Assembly (NCBI RefSeq): GCF_000158955.1
Contig: NZ_GG657757.1
Coordinates: 2,887,898 to 2,951,897 of the forward strand
Length of the DNA: 64,000 nucleotides
Origin: Streptomyces viridochromogenes DSM 40736
GTDB taxonomy: Bacteria > Actinomycetota > Actinomycetes > Streptomycetales > Streptomycetaceae
Direction of reading: 5' to 3'
Shown: positions 9,595-19,082 of the stretch, one piece after another
How positions within the stretch are numbered: the stretch's first letter is position 1
How the letters are laid out: every line of letters begins with the position of its first letter
Notes under the pieces: model-generated
What the model saw: only the letters and a program-made list of their open reading frames with translations
Told to the model about the DNA's origin: nothing
The model's database searches: none
Made by a program: the position numbers and the translations under genes

Positions 9595-10335
9595 TCAGGA
9601 CCAGCGGCCGGTGCGAGCCAGGAGCACGGCCGCGGCCGCCGTCCCGGCAGTCGAAGTGCGCAGCACACTGCGCCCGAGGCGATATGGCTTCGCCCCGGCC
9701 CCCTCGAACAGCGCCAACTCCTCCGGTGCGACGCCCCCTTCGGGCCCGACGACCAGCACGATCTCGCCGGACGACGGCAGTTCGGCGGTCGCCAGCGGTT
9801 CGTCCCCGCTCTCGTGGAGCACGGCGGCGAAGTCGGCTCCGGCCAGCAGCGCGGCGACCTGCTTGGTCGTCGCCGCCTCCGCGACCTCGGGAAAGCGCAC
9901 CCTGCGGGACTGCTTGCCGGCCTCCCGCGCCGTCGCCCGCCACTTGCCCAGTGCCTTCAGCCCCCGGTCGCCCTTCCACTGCGTGATGCAGCGCGCCGCC
10001 GCCCACGGCACGATCGTGTCGACGCCGACCTCGGTCATGGTCTCCACGGCCAGTTCCCCGCGGTCGCCCTTGGGCAGTGCCTGGACGACGGTGACCCGGG
10101 GCTCCTCCGGCGGTTCCTCGGTCACCGAGTCCAGCTGGACGATCAGCCGGTCCTTGCCCTCGGTGTCGAGTACCACGCAGTCCGCCCAGCGCCCGGCCCC
10201 GTCCGTGAGGACGACGTCCTCGCCGGGGCGCAGCCGCTTCACGGAGACGGCGTGCCGCCCTTCCGGACCGTCGAGGACGTAGCGGCCGCCGCCGCCCGCG
10301 TCGAAGTGCTCGACCACGAAGACCGGAGCTGTCAT
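9595..10335 (-). CDS. rsmE: 16S rRNA (uracil1498-N3)-methyltransferase
   Basis: This 246-residue SPOUT-class methyltransferase modifies U1498 of 16S rRNA with SAM. An N-terminal PUA-like part (RYVLDGPEGRHAVSVKRLRPGE) precedes the knotted SPOUT domain: QALPKGDRGELAVETMTEVG, then the SAM-knot motifs IVLVVGPEGGVAPEEL and YRLGRSVLRTSTAGTAAAAVL. Its ATG overlaps the stop of the nitronate monooxygenase gene by 4 bp, so it is translated in the same operon. Location downstream of hrcA-dnaJ2 is the usual actinobacterial order. Confidence 0.94.
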   Translation of the reverse strand: MTAPVFVVEHFDAGGGGRYVLDGPEGRHAVSVKRLRPGEDVVLTDGAGRWADCVVLDTEGKDRLIVQLDSVTEEPPEEPRVTVVQALPKGDRGELAVETMTEVGVDTIVPWAAARCITQWKGDRGLKALGKWRATAREAGKQSRRVRFPEVAEAATTKQVAALLAGADFAAVLHESGDEPLATAELPSSGEIVLVVGPEGGVAPEELALFEGAGAKPYRLGRSVLRTSTAGTAAAAVLLARTGRWS

Positions 10336-11405
10336 CGAACGCCCCCGCCCGCCAACGCCGACCTGGCCGCCGCGAGTTCACCGGCCAGCACCTCCACCAG
10401 CTGCCCCGCGGGCAGCTCCCGTGCCATCCGGTGTCCCTGCCCGGCCCACAGCGCCATGCCCTGCGCGTCACCCGCCTTGGCGGCGGCCTTGCGCAGCGGC
10501 GAGGTGAGGTGGTGGATCTCGGGGTAGGCGGCGGGCGCGTACGGCCCGTGCTCGCGCAGGAAACGGTTGACGAGGCCGCGCGCCGGGCGGCCCGAGAACG
10601 CCCGGGTCAACTCCGTACGGACGAACAGGGGGTTGGTCAGTGCCTGCTTGTGCAGGGCGTTCGCGCCCGACTCGGGCGTCGCGAGGAACGCGGTGCCGAG
10701 CTGGGCCGCGCTCGCGCCCGCCGCGAGCACCGCGGCGATCTGGCCGCCGCGCATGATGCCGCCGGCGGCGACGATCGGGATGCTCACGGCCTCCCGGATC
10801 TGGGCGACCAGGGACAGCAGTCCGATGCCGGACCCGTCCGTCTCCGGGATGTCCCGGTGCGTGCCCTGGTGGCCGCCGGCCTCGACGCCCTGTGCGATGA
10901 CGGCGTCCGCGCCCGAACGCTCGACGGCCCGGGCCTCGTCGGGGGTGGTGGCGGCGGCCAGGACGAAGGTGCCGACCCGGTGCAGGGCGTCGACGACCTC
11001 CCGGCTCGGGGCGCCGAAGTGGAACGACACCACGGGCACGGGGTTGTCGCGCAGCACCGTCAGCTTGGTCTCGTAGCCGTCGTCACGGCCGCTCTCGGGA
11101 TCGCCGAGCTCGGCCTCGTACCAGGAGGCCTCACCGGCCAGCTGGTGGGCGTACACGTCGACGGCGGCGGGGTCGGCGTACTCCGGCTGCGGCATGAAGA
11201 GGTTCACGCCGAACGGCCTGCTCGTGAGGGACCGGAGCTGCTTGATCTCCTCGTACATCCCGTCGGCGGTCTTGTACCCGGCGGCGAGGAACCCGAGCCC
11301 GCCCGCCTCGCACACGGCGGCGGCGAGCCGCGGCAGGGAGACTCCGCCCGCCATGGGGGCCTGCACGATCGGGTGCGGGAAGAGATCGGTCAGCGCGGAG
11401 GACAT
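10332..11405 (-). CDS. Nitronate monooxygenase family flavoprotein
   Basis: This 357-residue TIM-barrel FMN enzyme is of the nitronate monooxygenase/2-nitropropane dioxygenase family, which detoxifies alkyl nitronates. N-terminal PIVQAPMAGGVS, the FMN-binding AQGVEAGGHQGTH with the catalytic His, PIVAAGGIMRGGQIAAVLAAGA, and AQLGTAFLATPES are all present. It lies between dnaJ2 and rsmE and overlaps rsmE by 4 bp. The physiological substrate cannot be told from sequence. Confidence 0.88.
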   Translation of the reverse strand: MSSALTDLFPHPIVQAPMAGGVSLPRLAAAVCEAGGLGFLAAGYKTADGMYEEIKQLRSLTSRPFGVNLFMPQPEYADPAAVDVYAHQLAGEASWYEAELGDPESGRDDGYETKLTVLRDNPVPVVSFHFGAPSREVVDALHRVGTFVLAAATTPDEARAVERSGADAVIAQGVEAGGHQGTHRDIPETDGSGIGLLSLVAQIREAVSIPIVAAGGIMRGGQIAAVLAAGASAAQLGTAFLATPESGANALHKQALTNPLFVRTELTRAFSGRPARGLVNRFLREHGPYAPAAYPEIHHLTSPLRKAAAKAGDAQGMALWAGQGHRMARELPAGQLVEVLAGELAAARSALAGGGVR

Positions 11406-11489
11406 GACCGCATGTTGTCACGTCCTCCGAACAAGTCCGAAACCGGCCTGCCGACTGGCATAGACCAGCAGCACGCTCGGACTGCCGAC

Positions 11490-11548
11490 CGTTGAAGGCG
11501 TCCTTCAACCGCGGCCTCAGCGCCCGTTGAACGCGTCCTTCAACCGCG
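11490..11548. repeat. Duplicated 3' tip of dnaJ2
   Basis: A 24-bp segment at 11525-11548, encoding the last codons of DnaJ2, is repeated at 11490-11513 with one mismatch, just past the stop. The downstream copy forms a perfect GTTGAAGG-CGT-CCTTCAAC hairpin. The rest of the gap 11406-11516 shows nothing recognisable. Confidence 0.7.
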
Positions 11549-12653
11549 AGAACAACCCTTGCTGCCCAGGTTGGAACTGTCCCGTGGGACGTTCCTCGCC
11601 GCGGAGCTTGGAGAGCTCGCGGAGCAGGCGTTCCTGTTCGGGGTCGAGCTTGGTCGGGGTCTGGACCTCGACGTGGACGATGAGGTCGCCGCGTCCGCCG
11701 CCCCGCAGGTGTGTGACACCACGGCCGTGCAGCGGGATCGACTGGCCGGACTGGGTGCCCGGGCGGATGTCGACCTCCTCCAGGCCGTCCAGCGTCTCCA
11801 GTGGCACCTTCGTGCCGAGGGACGCCGCCGTCATGGGGATCGTCACCGTGCAGTGCAGGTCGTCGCCGCGCCGCTGGAAGGTGGAGTGCGGGAGTTCGTG
11901 GATCTCCACGTACAGGTCGCCCGCCGGGCCACCGCCCGGCCCGACCTCGCCCTCACCGGCGAGCTGGATCCGCGTGCCGTTGTCGACACCGGCCGGGATC
12001 TTGACCGTGAGCGTACGGCGGGAGCGGACGCGGCCGTCGCCCGCGCACTCCGGGCACGGAGTGGGCACGACCGTACCGAAGCCCTGGCACTGCGGGCAGG
12101 GCCGCGAGGTCATGACCTGGCCGAGGAAGGACCGGGTGACCTGGGACACCTCACCGCGGCCGCGGCACATGTCACACGTCTGAGCGGAGGTGCCCGGCGC
12201 CGCGCCCTCACCACTGCAGGTGTTGCAGACGACCGCCGTGTCGACCTGGATGTCCTTCGTCGTGCCGAAGGCCGCCTCGTCGAGCTCCACCTCGATGCGG
12301 ATCATCGCGTCCTGGCCCCGGCGGGTGCGCGAGCGCGGTCCGCGCTGCGACGCCGTGCCGAAGAACGCGTCCATGATGTCCGAGAAGTTCCCGAAGCCAC
12401 CGGCTCCGAAGCCGCCCGCGCCGCCGCCTCCGGCCTGCGAGAGCGGGTCGCCGCCGAGGTCGTAGACCTGCTTCTTCTGCGGGTCCGACAACACCTCGTA
12501 AGCGGCGTTGATCTCCTTGAACCGCTCCTGGGTCTTCGGATCGGGGTTGACGTCCGGATGCAGCTCGCGTGCGAGCCGCCGGAAGGCCTTCTTGATCTCT
12601 TCCTGCGACGCGTCGCGGCGCACGCCGAGTACGGCGTAGTAGTCCGTGGCCAC
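11517..12653 (-). CDS. dnaJ2: Chaperone DnaJ (DnaJ2)
   Basis: This 378-residue type I Hsp40 co-chaperone stimulates DnaK ATPase. It has a J-domain with HPD (ELHPDVNPD) at about residues 30-40, a Gly-rich linker ([18 protein letters not shown]), and a zinc domain with four CxxCxGxG-type repeats starting [24 protein letters not shown] and CPECAGDG. The C-terminal peptide-binding domain follows. The GTG start shares one base with the hrcA TAG stop, so it is co-transcribed and heat-inducible through HrcA/CIRCE. This is the second dnaJ of streptomycetes, separate from the dnaK operon. Confidence 0.95.
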   Translation of the reverse strand: MATDYYAVLGVRRDASQEEIKKAFRRLARELHPDVNPDPKTQERFKEINAAYEVLSDPQKKQVYDLGGDPLSQAGGGGAGGFGAGGFGNFSDIMDAFFGTASQRGPRSRTRRGQDAMIRIEVELDEAAFGTTKDIQVDTAVVCNTCSGEGAAPGTSAQTCDMCRGRGEVSQVTRSFLGQVMTSRPCPQCQGFGTVVPTPCPECAGDGRVRSRRTLTVKIPAGVDNGTRIQLAGEGEVGPGGGPAGDLYVEIHELPHSTFQRRGDDLHCTVTIPMTAASLGTKVPLETLDGLEEVDIRPGTQSGQSIPLHGRGVTHLRGGGRGDLIVHVEVQTPTKLDPEQERLLRELSKLRGEERPTGQFQPGQQGLFSRLKDAFNGR

Positions 12654-13669
12654 TACGACTCCGCCAGGATCTGTCCGACGTACCGTGCCACTGCGCGTAC
12701 CGCTCCCATCGTTCCCGGGTAGTCCATGCGGGTCGGTCCGACCACGCCGAGCTTGGCGACAGCCTCGCCGCCCGAACCGTAGCCGACCGACACGACGGAC
12801 GTGGAGTTGAGTCCTGCGTGGGCGTTCTCATGACCGATACGTACGGTCACGCCCGGATCCTGCGCCTCGCCGAGCAGCTTGAGGAGCACGACCTGCTCCT
12901 CCAGAGCCTCGAGCACCGGCCGGATCGTGAGGGGAAAGTCATGCCCGAAGCGGGTGAGATTGGCGGTGCCGCCGATCATCAGCCGCTCCTCGTTCTCCTC
13001 GACGAGCGTCTCCAGAAGCGTGGAGAGCACCGTCGAGACCGTACCCCGGTCCTCGTGCTCGAAGGCCTCCGGGAGATCCTCCACCAAACTCGGCACATCC
13101 GCGAAACGGCGGTTCGCCACCCGGCTGTTGAGTCGCGCGCGCAGGTCCGCGAGCGAGGCGTCGCCGAAGGGCGCCGCGCAGTCGACGACGCGCTGCTCGA
13201 CCCGCCCGGTGTCCGTGATCAGTACGAGCATCAGCCGCGCGGGCGCGAGGGAGAGCAACTCCACGTGCCGCACGGTCGACCGGGTCAGCGACGGGTACTG
13301 CACGACGGCGACCTGCCGCGTGAGCTGGGCGAGCAGCCGTACCGTACGCGCCACGACGTCGTCGAGGTCGACGGCGCCCTCGAGGAAGTTCTGGATCGCG
13401 CGCCGCTCGGGCCCGGTCATCGGCTTGACGCCGGCCAGCTTGTCCACGAACAGCCGGTAGCCCTTGTCGGTGGGGATGCGCCCGGCACTGGTGTGCGGCT
13501 GGGCGATGTACCCCTCGTCCTCCAGGGCCGCCATGTCGTTGCGGACGGTGGCCGGGGAGACGCCGAGGCTGTGCCGCTCGGTGAGGGCCTTGGAGCCCAC
13601 CGGCTCCTCGGTGCCGACGTAGTCCTGGACGATGGCGCGCAGCACCTGAAGCCTGCGTTCACTGAGCAT
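12653..13669 (-). CDS. hrcA: Heat-inducible transcription repressor HrcA
   Basis: The 338-residue repressor binds CIRCE and controls the class I heat-shock genes (groE type). An N-terminal winged helix ([17 protein letters not shown], then [21 protein letters not shown]) is followed by a GAF-like and dimerisation region ending [17 protein letters not shown]. The ATG at 13669 is preceded by GGAGG with an 8-nt gap, and the length is normal. A perfect CIRCE lies 48 bp upstream, so the gene is autoregulated. It overlaps dnaJ2 by one base. Confidence 0.96.
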   Translation of the reverse strand: MLSERRLQVLRAIVQDYVGTEEPVGSKALTERHSLGVSPATVRNDMAALEDEGYIAQPHTSAGRIPTDKGYRLFVDKLAGVKPMTGPERRAIQNFLEGAVDLDDVVARTVRLLAQLTRQVAVVQYPSLTRSTVRHVELLSLAPARLMLVLITDTGRVEQRVVDCAAPFGDASLADLRARLNSRVANRRFADVPSLVEDLPEAFEHEDRGTVSTVLSTLLETLVEENEERLMIGGTANLTRFGHDFPLTIRPVLEALEEQVVLLKLLGEAQDPGVTVRIGHENAHAGLNSTSVVSVGYGSGGEAVAKLGVVGPTRMDYPGTMGAVRAVARYVGQILAES

Positions 13670-13716
13670 CGCGCACACCTCCAGAAGTCGTCCGCCCGTG
13701 GTCCTGCCTGTCGAGC

Positions 13717-13743
13717 CTGGCACTCTGCGCGTGCGAGTGCCAG
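13717..13743. promoter_or_regulatory. CIRCE operator
   Basis: CTGGCACTC-N9-GAGTGCCAG is a perfect 9-bp inverted repeat with the canonical 9-nt spacer and the GCACTC/GAGTGC core. It lies upstream of hrcA and is also 98 bp upstream of the divergent MBL gene at 13841. Confidence 0.95.
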
Positions 13744-13840
13744 CATTCCCCGGCCCAGTGTACGGCGGTGGGGTACACCCCCGGCAAGGCTGGTCGCGCG
13801 CTGTCGTGCCCGCAGCGGGTGCCACCGCTAGCGTCGCCGT

Positions 13841-14572
13841 ATGACGGTGACTTGGGAAGAGCTCGGGTGGGAGCGGGTGGCCGCCGGGGTGGGCCGGTGC
13901 CGGCTTCCGGTGTGGGACTGCACGGCGGGGCTGGTCTCCGGTGAGGACGCGGTCCTCGTGATCGACGCGGGGTCGAGCCCGGCCGAGGGCGCGCGGTTGC
14001 ACGAGCAGGCGCGGTCGCTCACCGGTCGCCGTGTGACGCATCTCGCTCTGACCCACCCCCATTTCGACCACGTCTTCGGGGCGGCGGCGTTCCCGGACGC
14101 GGAGGTGTTCGGCGCGGTGGGCGCGGACGCGGTGCTGACGCGGATGCGGGACCGCGACGAGCTGTGTGCGGACGCCGTACGGAACGGCCTGGCGGCGTCG
14201 ACGGCGCGGGAGGCGGCGGACCGGCTGGTCCCGCCCCGCCACCTGGTCTCCGGCGAGTGGACGCTGGACCTGGGCGGCGGCCGGCAGGTGCTGCTGGCGA
14301 ACGTCGGCCCGGGGCACACCGCGCACGATCTGGCGGTGCTGGTGCCGGGCGATCCGGAGGTGGTGTTCTGCGGCGACCTGGTCGAGGAGTCGGGCGAGCC
14401 CCAGGCGGGTCCGGACGCGGTGCCGTCGCAGTGGCCTGCCGCCCTCGACCGGCTGCTCGCCCTCGGCGGCGAGGACGCGCTGTACGTGCCCGGTCACGGA
14501 GCGGTGGTGGACGCGGCGTTCGTCCGGGCCCAGCGGGACGCGCTGGCCGCGCGTTTCGGCGTGTCGCGGTGA
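13841..14572 (+). CDS. MBL-fold metallohydrolase
   Basis: The 243-residue metallo-beta-lactamase-fold protein has the zinc motif [10 protein letters not shown] at about 66-75, a ligand His in [17 protein letters not shown] with the bridging Asp, and VPGHGAVVD. It resembles the small glyoxalase-II/hydrolase-like MBL proteins. The substrate cannot be inferred. The gene is divergent from hrcA, and its promoter region contains the CIRCE element, so HrcA could affect it too. Confidence 0.87.
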   Translation: MTVTWEELGWERVAAGVGRCRLPVWDCTAGLVSGEDAVLVIDAGSSPAEGARLHEQARSLTGRRVTHLALTHPHFDHVFGAAAFPDAEVFGAVGADAVLTRMRDRDELCADAVRNGLAASTAREAADRLVPPRHLVSGEWTLDLGGGRQVLLANVGPGHTAHDLAVLVPGDPEVVFCGDLVEESGEPQAGPDAVPSQWPAALDRLLALGGEDALYVPGHGAVVDAAFVRAQRDALAARFGVSR

Positions 14573-14603
14573 TCGCGGCACGCCTTCTCCTATCGTCATC
14601 CGA

Positions 14604-15404
14604 ATGCGCCAGTACTCTCCGGACCTGACCCCGCCGTGGAAGAAGCCGACGCCGGTGCCCGAGGTTCCGGCGGAGCCGGGCCTGGTGGTCGAGGAGCCGG
14701 GGACCGGGTTCTGCGGCGCGGTGATCCGCTGCGAGGCCGGCACGGTGACACTGGAGGATCGCTTCGGCAAGCACCGTGTGTTCCCGATGGAGCCGCGCGG
14801 GTTCCTGCTGGAGGGCAAGGTGGTGACGCTGGTGCGGCCGTCGGCGGGCGGTCCCGCGCGTCCGACGCGCACGGCCTCCGGATCGGTCGCCGTCCCCGGC
14901 GCACGCGCACGCGTGGCCCGTGCCGGCCGCATCTACGTCGAGGGCCGGCACGACGCCGAGCTGGTCGAGAAGGTGTGGGGCGACGACCTGCGCATCGAGG
15001 GCGTGGTGGTGGAGTACCTGGAGGGCGTCGACGACCTGCCGTCGATCGTCCGGTCCTTCGCCCCGGGCGCGGACGCCCGCCTCGGCGTCCTGGTCGACCA
15101 CCTGGTCCCGGGCAGCAAGGAGTGGCGCATCGCCGAGTCGGTGACGAGCGAGCACGCGCTGGTGGTCGGCCACCCGTACATCGACATCTGGGAGGCGGTG
15201 AAGCCGTCGTCCCTCGGCATCGACGCCTGGCCCCGCGTCCCCCGCGGCCAGGACTGGAAGACGGGCGTGTGCCGGGCCCTGGGCTGGCCGGAGAACACGG
15301 GCGCGGCCTGGCAACGCATCCTGTCGGGCGTCCACTCGTACAAGGACCTGGAACCGGAACTTCTGGGCAGAGTGGAAGAACTGATCGACTTCGTAACGGC
15401 GTAG
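14604..15404 (+). CDS. DUF3097 family protein
   Basis: This 266-residue conserved actinobacterial protein I recognise as DUF3097. Sequence landmarks are [42 protein letters not shown] and [20 protein letters not shown]. The [14 protein letters not shown] plus LVDH arrangement is reminiscent of a Toprim-like fold (EGxxDA ... DxD-like acidic residues), but that is inference. The start is the ATG at 14604, 31 nt after the MBL stop, without a strong Shine-Dalgarno. Function unknown. Confidence 0.75.
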   Translation: MRQYSPDLTPPWKKPTPVPEVPAEPGLVVEEPGTGFCGAVIRCEAGTVTLEDRFGKHRVFPMEPRGFLLEGKVVTLVRPSAGGPARPTRTASGSVAVPGARARVARAGRIYVEGRHDAELVEKVWGDDLRIEGVVVEYLEGVDDLPSIVRSFAPGADARLGVLVDHLVPGSKEWRIAESVTSEHALVVGHPYIDIWEAVKPSSLGIDAWPRVPRGQDWKTGVCRALGWPENTGAAWQRILSGVHSYKDLEPELLGRVEELIDFVTA

Positions 15405-15426
15405 CTGCGCACACCCGTGCCGACCC

Positions 15427-15502
15427 AGCTGTCGGCAGTCGTGCCGCTGGGGCGGCACCCCGCACCGCGTAGCTGCGGGCAGTCGTGCCGCTGGGGCGGC
15501 AC
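15427..15502. repeat. Paired hairpin repeat between convergent genes
   Basis: Two 32-bp direct copies (15427-15458 and 15471-15502) each carry a perfect GTGCCGC-TGGG-GCGGCAC hairpin. They lie between the convergent DUF3097 and hemW genes and probably act as a bidirectional terminator. The flanking stretch to 15540 is C/G-rich and related in sequence (GGGCGCAGCGGCACCCC). It looks like a dispersed Streptomyces repeat. Confidence 0.6.
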
Positions 15503-15567
15503 GGGTGGGCGCAGCGGCACCCCGCCCCGCCGGGCTGCGCGACGCCCCGGCCCCAGCCCCGAGCACC

Positions 15568-16800
15568 TCAGTCCACGAGGTCTCGCACGACCCCGTCCGC
15601 CAGCAACCGCCCCCGCAGCGTCAGCACAGCCCGCCCCTCCGCATACGGCCCGGTCTCCAGAAGCCCCTCCGACAACGCCCTGCGCGAGGCAGCCAACCCC
15701 TCCTCCCGCAGCAGCGAGAGCGGCACCCCCTCCCGCAGCCGCAGCTCCAGCAGAATCCGCTCGACCCGCCGGTCCTCCTCCGAGAGCACCTCACGCCCGG
15801 CCCCCGGCGACCGCCCAGCCGCCAGCGCAGCCGCATACGCCCCGGGATGCTTGACGTTCCACCACCGCACCCCGCCCACGTGGCTGTGCGCACCGGGCCC
15901 GGCCCCCCACCAGTCGGCTCCCCGCCAGTACAGCTCGTTGTGCAGGCACCGCCCCGCCTGCGAGGTCGCCCAGTTCGACACCTCGTACCACTCGAAGCCC
16001 GCCGCCGAGAGCATCTCCTCGGCGATCAGATACCGGTCGGCGTGCACATCGTCGTCCGTCATCGGCACCTCGCCCCGGCGGATCCGACGAGCCAGCTGCG
16101 TACCCTCCTCCACGATCAGGGCGTACGCGCTGACATGATCGGGCCCGGCCCCGAGCGCCGCCTCCAGCGAGGCCCGCCAGTCGTCGTCGCTCTCCCCCGG
16201 CGTGCCGTAGATCAGATCCAGGTTCACGTGCTCGAAGCCCGCCGCCCGCGCCTCCGCCACGCAACGCTCGGGCCGCCCCGGCGTGTGCGTACGGTCCAGC
16301 ACCTTCAGCACGTGCTGCCTGGCACTCTGCATCCCGAACGAGATCCGGTTGAACCCGCCCTCCCGCAGCGCGGCCAGATACGCCGGACCCACCGACTCCG
16401 GGTTCGCCTCGGTCGTGACCTCGGCATCCGGCGCCAGCCCGAACTCGTCGCGGATCGCGCCCAGCATCCGTACGAGATCACCGGCGTCCAGCAGCGTCGG
16501 CGTCCCCCCGCCGACGAACACCGTACGGACGGGCCGCGGGTCGTCCCCCAGCACCTTCCGGGCCAGGCGGACCTCCTCGACCAGCGTCTCGGCGTAGTTG
16601 TCGCGGGAGGCGAGCACGCCGCCGGTGCCGCGCAGCTCGGTCGCGGTGTAGGTGTTGAAGTCGCAGTAGCCGCAGCGGGTCGCGCAGTACGGAACGTGCA
16701 GGTAGAACCCGAGCGGACGGTCGGCGGCCCCGGCCAGTGCGGACGCGGGCAGTGCGCCGTCGTCGGGGACGGGCTCGCCGTCGGGGAGTGCGGAAGGCAT
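15568..16800 (-). CDS. hemW: HemW-like radical SAM heme chaperone
   Basis: This 410-residue radical-SAM protein is of the HemW/HemN-like group, which carries or transfers heme and is often misannotated as coproporphyrinogen oxidase. HVPYCATRCGYCDFNTY supplies the CxxxCxxC cluster motif. TVFVGGGTPTLL, TTEANPES, RISFGMQSARQHVLKVLDR and the HNELYWRGADWWGAGPGAHS region are family hallmarks. The start is uncertain: ATG 16800 or 16809; neither has a clear ribosome site. A 16-bp palindrome spans the start. Confidence 0.92.
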   Translation of the reverse strand: MPSALPDGEPVPDDGALPASALAGAADRPLGFYLHVPYCATRCGYCDFNTYTATELRGTGGVLASRDNYAETLVEEVRLARKVLGDDPRPVRTVFVGGGTPTLLDAGDLVRMLGAIRDEFGLAPDAEVTTEANPESVGPAYLAALREGGFNRISFGMQSARQHVLKVLDRTHTPGRPERCVAEARAAGFEHVNLDLIYGTPGESDDDWRASLEAALGAGPDHVSAYALIVEEGTQLARRIRRGEVPMTDDDVHADRYLIAEEMLSAAGFEWYEVSNWATSQAGRCLHNELYWRGADWWGAGPGAHSHVGGVRWWNVKHPGAYAAALAAGRSPGAGREVLSEEDRRVERILLELRLREGVPLSLLREEGLAASRRALSEGLLETGPYAEGRAVLTLRGRLLADGVVRDLVD

Positions 16801-16807
16801 GCCTTCC
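16792..16807. promoter_or_regulatory. 16-bp perfect palindrome over hemW start
   Basis: GGAAGGCATGCCTTCC is self-complementary over all 16 bases and contains the ATG at 16800. It could be an operator or an mRNA hairpin hiding the start codon, or chance. Confidence 0.3.
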
Positions 16808-16853
16808 ATTGTCCAGCACCCGCGCGGTCGCTCCCCCTCCTCACTCGGCCTGC

Positions 16854-18980
16854 TCATTCCGCCTGGAGCACCAGCAGCGCCAGATCGTCCGCCGGGGGGC
16901 GCGCCCCGAACTCGTGCACCAGCCGATTGATCCGCTCGGCTATCAGCTCGGCGTCCAGCCCCGCGCACCCGGCCAGCGCCGCCGCGAGCCCGTCCTCGTC
17001 GTCGAACTGGCGGGAGCCGGAGCGGCGCTCGGTCACGCCGTCGGTGACGCACAGGAGCGTGTCGCCGGAGCGCAGCTCGAAGGTGTCGCTGGTGTACGTG
17101 GCGTCCTCGACGACACCGAGGAGGGTCTGCGGCTGCGCGGCGGTGTGGACCTCGCCGCCCGCCCCGAGCAGCAGGGGCAGCGGGTGCCCGGCGGAGGCGA
17201 CGGTGCAGCGGACACCGCCGTCGAAGGGGATCAGCTCGCCGTACAGCAGGGACAGGAAGCGCGTCTGGGGGCCGTCACCGGGCGGGGTCGGCCGGGCACC
17301 GGCCGCCACCAGCGCCCGGGCCGCCGCGTCCGCGGCCTCCGTGGCGTCGTCGAGCAGGAGCTGGTTGAGGCGGTCCAGGACGTCGGCGACGCGGTAGCCC
17401 TCCCGGGCCAGCAGCCGCAGCCAGGGCCGGGCCAGGCCGATCACGACGGCCGCCTCGGGGCCCTTGCCCTGGACGTCGCCGACGGCGAAGCACCAGCGGC
17501 CGTCGCCCGCCGGGAACAGGTCGTAGAAGTCGCCGCTGGGTCCGCCCTTGTCGCACGGCTCGTAGACGAGGGCGCTGCGCACCCCGGGGATCTCGGCGAC
17601 GGCGCCGGGCAGCAGTCCGCGTTGCAGGACGGCGCTGATGGTGGCCTGGCGGGCGTACTGCCGGGCGGCGCCGATGGCGAGCGCGACGCGGCGGCTGAGG
17701 TCCTCCACGAGGCCGGTGATCTCGTCGGGGAAGCGTGCCTTCCCGGACCTCCCGATGACGAGGGTGCCCAGCGGGCGTCCCCCGGCGACCAGCCGGTACG
17801 CCAGGGCCGAGCCCGGTTCGCCCGGCGCGTCACCGAGCGCCTCGCCGGGCCAGGGGTAGTCGACGGGCCCGGACCGTAAGGGGTCGGATGCGGGCGGCGG
17901 GTCCTTCTCCAGGGCCCGGCGCAGCTCCTCGATGCGGTTCTCGCTGGCGTGCCAGACCCGGGCCAGCCGGGGTCCGCCCGCCGCGGCGCCGCCGTTCCAG
18001 CCGCCGCCGGTGGCCTCGTCCTCCAGCCACACCGCGCACCAGTCGGCCAGCCGGGGCACGATCAGCTGCCCGGCGAGGGCGGCGACCAGGTCCTCGTCGA
18101 GCTGTCCGGCGAGCAGGTCGGAGGCCTCGGCGAGGAAGGACAGGGCGCCGCGGCCCAGCCATGCACCGTCCTGGCCGTCCCGGTCGTCCCGGCGGCCGTA
18201 CCGCTCCTGCCAGTCCTGGTCGTACCAGTCGCGTAGGTCCTGCCGGTCGTGAACGCCCTCCGCCGGCCTCCCGTCCTTCGCCGGTCCCCCGTCCTCCGTC
18301 GGTCCCTCGCCCTCGCCCTCGCCCGGGAGCGGCTCCGGCGCCAGGATCTCCGCCACCCGCAGGCCGCGCGCCAGCGCGTGCTCCCCGGCGTACGCCTCGA
18401 TCTGCTCGTCCGCCTCGCACCCCGTGGCGGGCAACCGCGCCCACACGGTCTTCCGGCCCGTGCGGTACGTGATGCCCCAGGCCTCGGAGAGCGCGCCGAC
18501 GAGCCGCAGGCCGCGCCCGTACTCGGGTGTCTCGTACGGGGATTCCGGCTCACCGCCGCGCGGGGCGCGGGAGGGGTGGTGGTCGGAGACCTCGACGACG
18601 AGCGCGGCCGTGTCCTTGTCGTCGCCTTCCAGCCGGCACTCGCACTCGACGTCGGTGCCGGCGTGCACGACGGCGTTGGTGACGAGTTCGCTGACGATGA
18701 GCAGGGCGTCGTCGGCGAGGCCTTCGGTGAGGTGCTCGGCGCCGGGCAGGCCGAGTCCGGTCCACTCGGCGAGCGCCGCCCGGACGAGGGCGCGGGCGGC
18801 GCCCGGCGCGAGGGAGCTGCCGGACAGGGCCGCGTACGCCCGCGCACGCTCCGGCACGGACGGTGCGGGATCCTCGGAGACGGATCCGTCTTTCTGGATG
18901 GGCACAGGCACTTCCGAAGCGTGTGCAGGCGCCTCTGATGCACGGGAGGCGGTCTCCCGTTGCGTCGGAATGGCCCCCAT
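16854..18980 (-). CDS. PP2C/RsbU-type serine phosphatase with N-terminal ATPase domain
   Basis: This 708-residue regulator has three parts. Residues about 45-185 form a HATPase_c domain (LIVSELVTNAVVHAGTD, YGRGLRLVGALSEAWG), as in anti-sigma kinases. A GAF-like segment covers about 270-440. The C-terminal 240 residues are a SpoIIE/RsbU PP2C domain (GDFYDLFPAGDGRWCFAVGDVQGKG, LLCVTDGVTERR, PADDLALLVL with metal Asp). ATG 18980 is chosen because GGGGAG lies 6 nt upstream; GTG 19016 is an alternative. Codon 368, between domains, is TTA, so bldA tRNA is needed for full translation. It is divergent from the hybrid kinase and probably acts in partner switching on anti-sigma antagonists. Confidence 0.9.
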   Translation of the reverse strand: MGAIPTQRETASRASEAPAHASEVPVPIQKDGSVSEDPAPSVPERARAYAALSGSSLAPGAARALVRAALAEWTGLGLPGAEHLTEGLADDALLIVSELVTNAVVHAGTDVECECRLEGDDKDTAALVVEVSDHHPSRAPRGGEPESPYETPEYGRGLRLVGALSEAWGITYRTGRKTVWARLPATGCEADEQIEAYAGEHALARGLRVAEILAPEPLPGEGEGEGPTEDGGPAKDGRPAEGVHDRQDLRDWYDQDWQERYGRRDDRDGQDGAWLGRGALSFLAEASDLLAGQLDEDLVAALAGQLIVPRLADWCAVWLEDEATGGGWNGGAAAGGPRLARVWHASENRIEELRRALEKDPPPASDPLRSGPVDYPWPGEALGDAPGEPGSALAYRLVAGGRPLGTLVIGRSGKARFPDEITGLVEDLSRRVALAIGAARQYARQATISAVLQRGLLPGAVAEIPGVRSALVYEPCDKGGPSGDFYDLFPAGDGRWCFAVGDVQGKGPEAAVVIGLARPWLRLLAREGYRVADVLDRLNQLLLDDATEAADAAARALVAAGARPTPPGDGPQTRFLSLLYGELIPFDGGVRCTVASAGHPLPLLLGAGGEVHTAAQPQTLLGVVEDATYTSDTFELRSGDTLLCVTDGVTERRSGSRQFDDEDGLAAALAGCAGLDAELIAERINRLVHEFGARPPADDLALLVLQAE

Positions 18981-19082
18981 GGACAGCTCCCCGGGCAGTT
19001 CGTACGAATACGCCACAGTCGATGCCGACAGAGTGACAGACTGACCACGCCCATAAGCGCCGAGTTACCGAAGTGGGCCGCC

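Noticed and set aside
9595..9668. Upstream extension of the VOC remnant into rsmE
   Set aside because: These codons are the antisense-free but wrong frame of the rsmE 3' end and match no VOC sequence.
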